Source: Xylophilus sp. GW821-FHT01B05 (GTDB lineage Bacteria; Pseudomonadota; Gammaproteobacteria; Burkholderiales; Burkholderiaceae_C). From it: a stretch of DNA of 64,000 nt. The translations under genes were made by a program, and so were the position numbers. Of the stretch, positions 58,248 to 64,000 are shown one piece after another (position 1 is the stretch's first letter; each line of letters begins with the position of its first letter). The stretch is from NCBI GenBank assembly GCA_038961845.1, contig CP152408.1:4526001-4590000 (forward strand), given 5' to 3'. The notes under the pieces are model-generated. The model saw nothing but the letters and a program-made list of their open reading frames with translations. It was not told the origin of the DNA and searched no databases.

Positions 58248-58409
58248 ATTGGATGTTGGGCTGTTTGGTTTTTGGCGGTTCGGCTGTCGCCCGCCGGGGC
58301 GAGTCCCGGCTCCGGAACTCAGCAAGACATCAGAACTACCGAACAGATCACAAGCCCTTGAAAGGGAGGCTCAGCCCGAACGGCTCTTGTCGAATGAACA
58401 CACTTGGCA

Positions 58410-60290
58410 TCAGTCCCCCGCCCGCTGCGGCGCATGGCGCGGCAGGCGCAGCACAAACACGGCGCCGCCGCCCGGCGCGTTCTCTGCGTGCAGCGTGCCG
58501 CCCAGCAGGTCGACCACGGTCTGGTGGACGATGTGCAGGCCCAGCCCGGTGCCGCCCGCATGCCGGCGCGTGGTGAAGAAGGGGTCGAAGATGCGCGGCA
58601 GTTGCGCCTCGGGGATGCCGCTGCCGTCGTCGGCAAAGCGCAGCAGCACGTGCTCGGCGCCGTCGGCCAGGGCCTGCAGCGTGATGCAGCCGCGCGTGCG
58701 GTCTTCAAAGGCGTGCAGCAGGGCGTTCTCCAGCAGGTTGGAGACCACCTGCTCCAGCGGGCCGGGGTAGCTGTCCATCTCCAGGCCCGGCGCCAATTGC
58801 AGCCGCAGCGCGATGCGGCCATCCGGCGGCCAGTGCTGCAGCCGCGGGTCGGCATCCGTGACGATCTGCGCCAGGTCGAACACGCGGCGCTGCATGCTGG
58901 CGCGGTCCACCGCCACCTGCTTGAAGCGCTGCACCAGCGCGGCGGCGCGGCGCACGGCCTCGCGCACCGTCTCCAGGCCCGCGCCGCCGGCCTGCACGTA
59001 GTGCTCCAGGTCGGAGCGGCGCAGGCCCTGCTGCAGGCGCTGCGCGAGCTGGTCCAGCTCTTGCCGCGCGGTGCTGAGCGCCAGCGTGGCGCTGCCCAGC
59101 GGCGTGTTCAGCTCATGCGCCACGCCGGCCACCATCAGGCCAAGCGAGGACAGGCGCTCGGCGCGCGTCAGGTCGGCCTGCATGCTGTGCAGGTTGTCGT
59201 TGGCCTCGGTCAAGGCGCGGTTGGCCGCGCGCAGCTCGCGCGTGTGGCGGGCCTCGGCGCGCATGCTGCGCGCCAGTTGCAGCGCCAGCAGCAGGGCCAC
59301 CGCCAGCACGGCGGCCATGGCGGCGGCCAGCGGCTGCTTCCAGCGCCAGCCGGCTTCGGATTCGGCCTCGGGGTCGACCCGCGCCAGCAGGCGCAGCTTC
59401 AGGTCGTCCTGCGGGCCGGACTGGCCGCTGGGCACGCCCGGGTCGCGCGCCACGTCCAGCCGGCGAAAGGCCCAGCGGGCCTCGCCTTGCTGGAACAGCC
59501 CGTCCGCACGCTGCTGCATCGCCTGCCACAGCGCGGGCTCGGTGTCGGCCAACAGGCCGCGCCCCTCGCGCGCCGGCCCGGGGCCGCTGATCCAGTGCCC
59601 GTCCTGGTGCACCAGGTAGAGGTCGATGTGCTGGGCGTGGCCCACAGCGGCCAGCCGGTCGAGCAGCTCGGCGGCCTGCAGCTCCAGCACCACCACGCCG
59701 CGCAGCGTGGTTTCGTCGTAGACCGGCGCGGCCACGCGCAGCACCGGCTGCGGCGGCTGCACGGCGGCGCCCTCGGCATCGCGGCGCAGGTCAAAGCCAG
59801 AGAAATAGACATCGCCCGCGGGCAGGTGGCTGGCGCGGTCGAATTCGGTGTCGCCGCCCGCGTCGCGCAGCCCGGCCGCCGGCACCAGGCGCGGGCCGGC
59901 GCCAGTGCCCTGCTCCACCCGCAACCGCTCGCGGCCGTCGGCATCCATCCAGTGCAGCCGGCCGTAGCCGCTGGCGCCACGGGCAAAGGCCAGCATCAGC
60001 CGTGCGCTGTCGGTGCCGCTGCGCAGCGCGCCCGCGCCGGCATCCAGCGCCGCCAGCTCGGACAAGAAGCGCGCATCGCGCCGCAGGCCGTCGGCTGCGC
60101 GGGCCAGGGCGCGCGCGGCTTCTTCCAGGGTTTCGACGCGGGCGCGCCGCAGCGGGCCCTGGAACACCTCGTCCATCTGGGTCCACAGCAGGGGAAAGCC
60201 TATGCCCATGGCCAGCAGCCAGGGCAGCAGCAACAGCGTCAGCCGCCAATAGCGCCAGCGCCGGCGGGCGGGCGGTGGGGCTGGCACCAC
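58410..60290 (-). CDS. Sensor histidine kinase
   Basis: 626 residues from GTG. One transmembrane segment near 17-37, a periplasmic sensor of about 280 residues (Cache-like; VPAAGLRDAGGDTEFDRASH), a second membrane segment near 320-342, coiled region, H-box GVAHELNTPLG (His392), N-box SNLLENALLHAFED, and G-boxes DDGSGIP, FDPFFTTRR, GGTGLGL. The GTG starts right after the TGA of the EAL protein gene, so the pair is coupled; that protein's receiver is the likely partner. Confidence 0.9.
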   Translation of the reverse strand: MVPAPPPARRRWRYWRLTLLLLPWLLAMGIGFPLLWTQMDEVFQGPLRRARVETLEEAARALARAADGLRRDARFLSELAALDAGAGALRSGTDSARLMLAFARGASGYGRLHWMDADGRERLRVEQGTGAGPRLVPAAGLRDAGGDTEFDRASHLPAGDVYFSGFDLRRDAEGAAVQPPQPVLRVAAPVYDETTLRGVVVLELQAAELLDRLAAVGHAQHIDLYLVHQDGHWISGPGPAREGRGLLADTEPALWQAMQQRADGLFQQGEARWAFRRLDVARDPGVPSGQSGPQDDLKLRLLARVDPEAESEAGWRWKQPLAAAMAAVLAVALLLALQLARSMRAEARHTRELRAANRALTEANDNLHSMQADLTRAERLSSLGLMVAGVAHELNTPLGSATLALSTARQELDQLAQRLQQGLRRSDLEHYVQAGGAGLETVREAVRRAAALVQRFKQVAVDRASMQRRVFDLAQIVTDADPRLQHWPPDGRIALRLQLAPGLEMDSYPGPLEQVVSNLLENALLHAFEDRTRGCITLQALADGAEHVLLRFADDGSGIPEAQLPRIFDPFFTTRRHAGGTGLGLHIVHQTVVDLLGGTLHAENAPGGGAVFVLRLPRHAPQRAGD

Positions 60291-62531
60291 TCAAGCCGCC
60301 CGCAGGCGCTCTATGAAGGCCGGCAGCGGCTCGGGCCGCGCAAAGTAATAGCCCTGCGCCAGGCCGCAGCCGCGCTCGCGCAGCCACTCGGCCTGGGCCG
60401 CGTTCTCTACGCCTTCGGCCAGCACTTTCAGGCCCAGGTGCGCGCCCAGGCCGATCACCATGGCAGCGATCGGTGCGCGCCGCGCCGGCGCCTCTTGCTC
60501 GCCGATCTCCTGGATGAAGCTGCGGTCCACCTTGAGCATGGTCAGCGGCAAATCCTGCAGGTAGGCCAGCGAGGAATGGCCGGTGCCGAAGTCATCGACG
60601 GCAATACGAAAACCCAGGCCGCGCAGTTGCTGCAGCACGGCGATGTTGGCCTGGTGGTCGCCCATCATGGCGGACTCGGTGATCTCCAGCTCCAGCCGCT
60701 GCGGCGCGATGCCGTGCAGTGCTAGCAGGCCGGTGATCTCGGACACAAAGCTGCGCCGCGCCAGTTGCAGCGCCGACACATTGACCGCCACCGACACCTG
60801 CGCAAAGCCGGCCTGGGCCAGCGCCACCAGCGCGCGGCAGGCCAGGCCTATCACCAGCCGGCCCAGGTGCACCACCTGGCCGCTGGCCTCGGCCACCGGC
60901 ACGAACTGGGCCGGCGGCACGCGCGTGCCGTCGGGCTGCGTCCAGCGTGCCAGCGCCTCGGCGCCGACGATGGCGCCGGTGGCCAGGTCGATCTGCGGCT
61001 GCAGCTCGATGGACAGCTGCTCGTCCTGCAGCCCCTGGTAGAGCTGGCGCGACAGGGTGAAGTGCCGGTCGGTCTCGCGCTCCATGCCGGGCCAGTAGTC
61101 CACCAGTTGCCGCAGGCCCTGCGCCCGCGCGCGGCGCAGCAGCAGCATGCCGGCGGCCATGGCGCCGCGCGCGCCGCCCCGGTAGCTGTCGAGGTCCATG
61201 CGCGCGGCATACATGCCGATGAAGGGCGGTAATTGGTCGTCGTCCGGGTCGGCCGACTCCAGCGATTCGATGCGGGCCTCGTCCACCATGGCGGCCGGCC
61301 CGACGATGCCAAAGGTGTCGTCGTGCAGCCGCGCCACCATGCACGGCGGCGGGAACACGCTGCAGAGGTGCCGCGCCATGCGCTGCAGCATCAGGTCGCC
61401 CTGCTCTATGCCCAGCGACAGGCAGCCCTGCGAGTACTGGTTCAGGTCCACCAGCAGCAGCATGCGGTCGCGCGGCCCCTGCATGTCCAGGATGGTGTCG
61501 ACGCAGCGCATCAGCGCATTGGCATTGGGCAGGGACAGCTGGCTGTCTTCCAGCGCCATGCGGTTGAGCTGGCTGGTCAGCGAGACATTGATCAGCCCGG
61601 ACTGGATGTTGGTGCAGAACACGCCCAGCAGCTCGCGCTCGGTCTCGTCCAGCCGTTGCCGCGTGGCCAGGTAGACGGCCGCCTGCGGGCTGTTGGCGGT
61701 GGCCGGGAAGAACAGCACCTGGCTGGTCTCGGTCTCTACCGTGGCCTGTTGCGACAGGCTTTGCAGCAGCAGATCACGGATCGGCGCATCGGCAAAGCTC
61801 TGCAGCCGGTGCGAGATGGCCGACGCAAAGCGGCCCGCCGCGCCCACCACCCAAGCCTTGTGCGGGTCGCCCGCATCCGTGCCCGAAGCCTGCACGCAGA
61901 CCACGCCCTCCGGGTCCAGCCCCAGCAGGCGCGACAGCTCGCGAATCACGTGCTCGGAGAACTCCTCCAGGTTGCGCGCGCGGTTGAGCGAATTGCTGGC
62001 CTCGACGATGGTCTGCAGCCCCTGCCGCGCGCGGTTGAGCGCATGGATCTGCTCCCAGGCGCGCAGGTTGCCGGTGAGGATGCCGTGCAGGCGCTCGTGC
62101 GTGAGCTCGGTCTTGAGCCAGTAGTCGTTGATGTCCAGCGTGTCGAGCGACTTCTTGAGCGAACTCATGCCCGGCTGGCCGGTGAGCAGCACGATGCGCA
62201 CCTCGGAGTTGCCCAGCAGCTCGCGCACGCTGCGCACCAGCCGCAGGCCGGCGTCGTCGGTCTCCATCACCACGTCGAGGATGACCACCGCCACATCGGG
62301 CTGCGCTGCCAGGATGCGCGCGGCTTCGGTCGCCGACTGCGCGCTCTGCAGGCGCACCGGGTGGTCCTGATAGCGGAAACCGGTCAGCGCCTGGTGCAGC
62401 GCCTGCTGGAACTGCAGGTCGTCATCGACGGTGAGGATGGTCAGGTGCCCGGCCGCGGAAGAGGCGGCGCCATCCGCGCGCTCCCCTTGCACTTCCGGAG
62501 CAAACACGAAGTCGTCTTCTGCCTGGCCCAT
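60291..62531 (-). CDS. Receiver-DUF3369-GGDEF-EAL protein (c-di-GMP phosphodiesterase)
   Basis: 746 residues. Receiver domain (about 30-150; acid pair D36 D37, phospho-Asp86 in VVILDVVMETDD, LLTGQPG), DUF3369 (about 170-310), degenerate GGDEF domain (about 320-450; ARLHDDTFGIVG in place of GGDEF), EAL domain (about 490-740) with catalytic motifs GAEALARW, NVSALQL, ELEITESAMM, DDFGTGHSSLAYL, KVDRSF and EGVENAAQ. Likely hydrolyses c-di-GMP under control of the coupled kinase. Confidence 0.93.
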   Translation of the reverse strand: MGQAEDDFVFAPEVQGERADGAASSAAGHLTILTVDDDLQFQQALHQALTGFRYQDHPVRLQSAQSATEAARILAAQPDVAVVILDVVMETDDAGLRLVRSVRELLGNSEVRIVLLTGQPGMSSLKKSLDTLDINDYWLKTELTHERLHGILTGNLRAWEQIHALNRARQGLQTIVEASNSLNRARNLEEFSEHVIRELSRLLGLDPEGVVCVQASGTDAGDPHKAWVVGAAGRFASAISHRLQSFADAPIRDLLLQSLSQQATVETETSQVLFFPATANSPQAAVYLATRQRLDETERELLGVFCTNIQSGLINVSLTSQLNRMALEDSQLSLPNANALMRCVDTILDMQGPRDRMLLLVDLNQYSQGCLSLGIEQGDLMLQRMARHLCSVFPPPCMVARLHDDTFGIVGPAAMVDEARIESLESADPDDDQLPPFIGMYAARMDLDSYRGGARGAMAAGMLLLRRARAQGLRQLVDYWPGMERETDRHFTLSRQLYQGLQDEQLSIELQPQIDLATGAIVGAEALARWTQPDGTRVPPAQFVPVAEASGQVVHLGRLVIGLACRALVALAQAGFAQVSVAVNVSALQLARRSFVSEITGLLALHGIAPQRLELEITESAMMGDHQANIAVLQQLRGLGFRIAVDDFGTGHSSLAYLQDLPLTMLKVDRSFIQEIGEQEAPARRAPIAAMVIGLGAHLGLKVLAEGVENAAQAEWLRERGCGLAQGYYFARPEPLPAFIERLRAA

Positions 62532-62624
62532 GCCGCATCCTTGTGCGCCGCGGGAATGCGACGCCGTTACATTGTGATGCGACTCTCGAACAGAAGTAAA
62601 GCGAGCCTCAAAAAGTAACCGGCA

Positions 62625-63275
62625 TCAAGCCGCAGGCGCCGAATCCGCAAACCGCCATTTGGCCTGGGCCCCGAACACCGCATCGGGATAGGGCGAACGC
62701 CCCCGGCTGCCGTTGTAGCGGCCCAGCGCCATGAACAGGTCGCCGCGCTCGCGGTCCAGGTAATGGCGCAGGATCACGCAGCCAAAGCGCAGGTTGGTCT
62801 GCATGTGGAACAGCCCGCCCGGGTCGCCATCGCCGATGCTGCGGGTCCAGAACGGCATCACCTGCATGTAGCCGCGCGCGCCCACGCTGCTGACGGCAAA
62901 TTTGCGGAAATTGCTCTCGACCTGCACCAGGCCCAGCACCAGCGACACATCCAGCCCGGCGCGCCGCGCCTCATACCAGATGGTGCGCAGGAATTCGATG
63001 CGCGAGTCGCGGTCCGGCACCTTAGGCTGCAGGCGCTGCGCCATGGTGGCCAGCCAGCGCAGATAGGCCATGTGGGAAGCGGTGTCGGCGAATTCAGGCA
63101 CCGGCGGCGCCTGCTGCGCGATGGCCGAACTGAGCGCGGTGCGCACCGAGTCCGCCAGCGGCTCCTCCAGCTGGGAGCCGGCCCTTGCGAACTCCGAAAA
63201 TGATAGCGCCATGCCGGCGCCCGGCAAGGACATCAGCCACTTTCGGCGTGAAACTCCGACGCGCGGCCGCATCAT
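62625..63275 (-). CDS. Lytic transglycosylase (SLT domain)
   Basis: 216 residues. N-terminal signal-like segment ([20 protein letters not shown]), then the SLT catalytic domain: Glu120 in [20 protein letters not shown], then MQVMPFW and [24 protein letters not shown]. Cleaves murein glycan with 1,6-anhydro products. Start overlaps the proS stop by 4 nt (ATGA), a coupled pair. Confidence 0.9.
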   Translation of the reverse strand: MMRPRVGVSRRKWLMSLPGAGMALSFSEFARAGSQLEEPLADSVRTALSSAIAQQAPPVPEFADTASHMAYLRWLATMAQRLQPKVPDRDSRIEFLRTIWYEARRAGLDVSLVLGLVQVESNFRKFAVSSVGARGYMQVMPFWTRSIGDGDPGGLFHMQTNLRFGCVILRHYLDRERGDLFMALGRYNGSRGRSPYPDAVFGAQAKWRFADSAPAA

Positions 63276-64000
63276 GCCGTCAGCCGGCCCTTCAGGTGGG
63301 CAAAGACGTCGGCCAGGGCCAGCTTGCTGGCTTCGGTGTCGCGGCGGTGTTGGTACTCGACCTGGCCTTCCTTCAGGCCACGGTCAGACAGCACCACGCG
63401 GTGCGGCACGCCGATCAGTTCCCAGTCGGCAAACATGGCACCGGGGCGCTCGCCGCGGTCGTCCAGCAGCACGTCGACGCCAGCGGCCAGCAGGTCTTCA
63501 TAGAGCTTCTCGGCGGCGGCCTTGACCTCGGCGCTGCGGTCCATGCCGATCGGGCAGATCACCACGGTGAAGGGCGCCAGCGCATCCGGCCAGATGATGC
63601 CGCGCTCGTCATGGTTCTGCTCGATGGCGGCGGCCGGCAGGCGGGTGATGCCAATGCCGTAGCAGCCCATCTCAAAGTGGCGCGGCTTGCCCGACTCGTC
63701 GAGGAAGGTGGCGTCCATCGCCTTGCTGTACTTGGTGCCCAGGTAGAACACGTGGCCCACCTCGATGCCGCGCTCGATCGCCAGCACGCCCTTGCCGTCG
63801 GGCGAAGGGTCACCGGCCACAACGTTGCGGATGTCGGCGACCAGATCGGGCTCGGGCAGGTCGCGGCCCCAGTTGACGCCTGTCATGTGGAAGTCGGGCT
63901 CGTTGGCGCCACAGATCCAGTCGGCCATCAGCGCGACTTCGCGGTCGGCCACGATCTTGACCGGCTGCAGCAGCTTCAGCGGGCCGAGGTAGCCAGGCTT
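63272..64000 (-). CDS. proS: Prolyl-tRNA synthetase, C-terminal part
   Basis: Open frame continues through the window end ([20 protein letters not shown], then [13 protein letters not shown]). Shows the second half of the bacterial-type ProRS: insertion domain end, [12 protein letters not shown], motif 3 region [14 protein letters not shown], and the C-terminal anticodon-binding domain ([40 protein letters not shown]). About 242 residues are in the window. The 5' part is outside. Confidence 0.95.
   Translation of the reverse strand, partial: KPGYLGPLKLLQPVKIVADREVALMADWICGANEPDFHMTGVNWGRDLPEPDLVADIRNVVAGDPSPDGKGVLAIERGIEVGHVFYLGTKYSKAMDATFLDESGKPRHFEMGCYGIGITRLPAAAIEQNHDERGIIWPDALAPFTVVICPIGMDRSAEVKAAAEKLYEDLLAAGVDVLLDDRGERPGAMFADWELIGVPHRVVLSDRGLKEGQVEYQHRRDTEASKLALADVFAHLKGRLTA

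Noticed and set aside
57688..58770. 360-codon frame across the tandem family C repeats
   Set aside because: Repeat translates openly in several frames with Arg/Ser/Pro-rich text and runs into the kinase gene; no start signal or homology.

Overview
The window is GC-rich bacterial chromosome that looks like a beta-proteobacterium of the order Burkholderiales, most likely family Comamonadaceae. The evidence is the rRNA operon with tRNA-Ile and tRNA-Ala in the spacer, the gene order DUF971-ubiE-Tim44-ubiJ-ubiB and fmdB-DUF502-aspS-nudB, the hemA / prfA-prmC-grxD genes, and several dispersed intergenic elements that recur within the window. No species is claimed.

Layout. 1-5240 (minus): 23S rRNA (3' end cut by the window edge), tRNA-Ala, tRNA-Ile, 16S rRNA and a leader with tandem, duplicated promoters. 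5.5-14 kb: a TTC38/StaR-like TPR protein, a histidine phosphatase, a Yip1-family membrane protein, a small secreted protein, DUF429 and an EamA transporter, a folE-BLUF pair (GTP cyclohydrolase I with a blue-light sensor), and a divergent TPR response regulator whose phospho-acceptor Asp is Glu. 13.9-31.1 kb is one long minus-strand run: serA, an O-GlcNAc-transferase-like protein, a giant FAD/Fe-S oxidoreductase, a HIT protein, DUF971, the ubiquinone genes ubiE/ubiJ/ubiB with a Tim44-like protein, a Na+/solute symporter, fmdB, DUF502, aspS and nudB. 31.4-37 kb: a glycerol-3-phosphate uptake operon, ugpB-A-E-C, a VOC protein and ugpQ.

37.4-46.5 kb: hemA, prfA, prmC and grxD on the plus strand, with a minus-strand proline block (putA, proC and an overlooked 38-codon ORF overlapping the proC stop) between hemA and prfA. 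putA carries three GTTGCA operator-like repeats upstream. 46.7-49.5 kb: a MoxR/Lon-like AAA+ ATPase with a sigma-54-like promoter, and a CNNM/CBS membrane protein.

49.4-54.3 kb is the accessory part: a Fic AMP-transferase bracketed by two ~95-bp direct repeats, an FMN reductase, a 165-bp MITE-like element with perfect 17-bp terminal inverted repeats, a DUF1778/GNAT toxin-antitoxin pair with direct repeats inside its promoter, a broken small gene, and two small genes of uncertain role. 54.3-64 kb: an orphan SsuA-like binding protein, dusC, a LysR regulator, a tandem pair of ~370-bp repeats, a sensor kinase translationally coupled to a receiver-DUF3369-GGDEF-EAL protein, a lytic transglycosylase and the 3' part of proS.

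The strongest material for follow-up is the intergenic repeats (families A, B and C, the last with compensatory changes in its hairpin), the repeat-bracketed fic gene, the MITE at the toxin gene, the small ORF behind proC, and the folE-BLUF coupling. No CRISPR array, prophage or transposase gene was seen.
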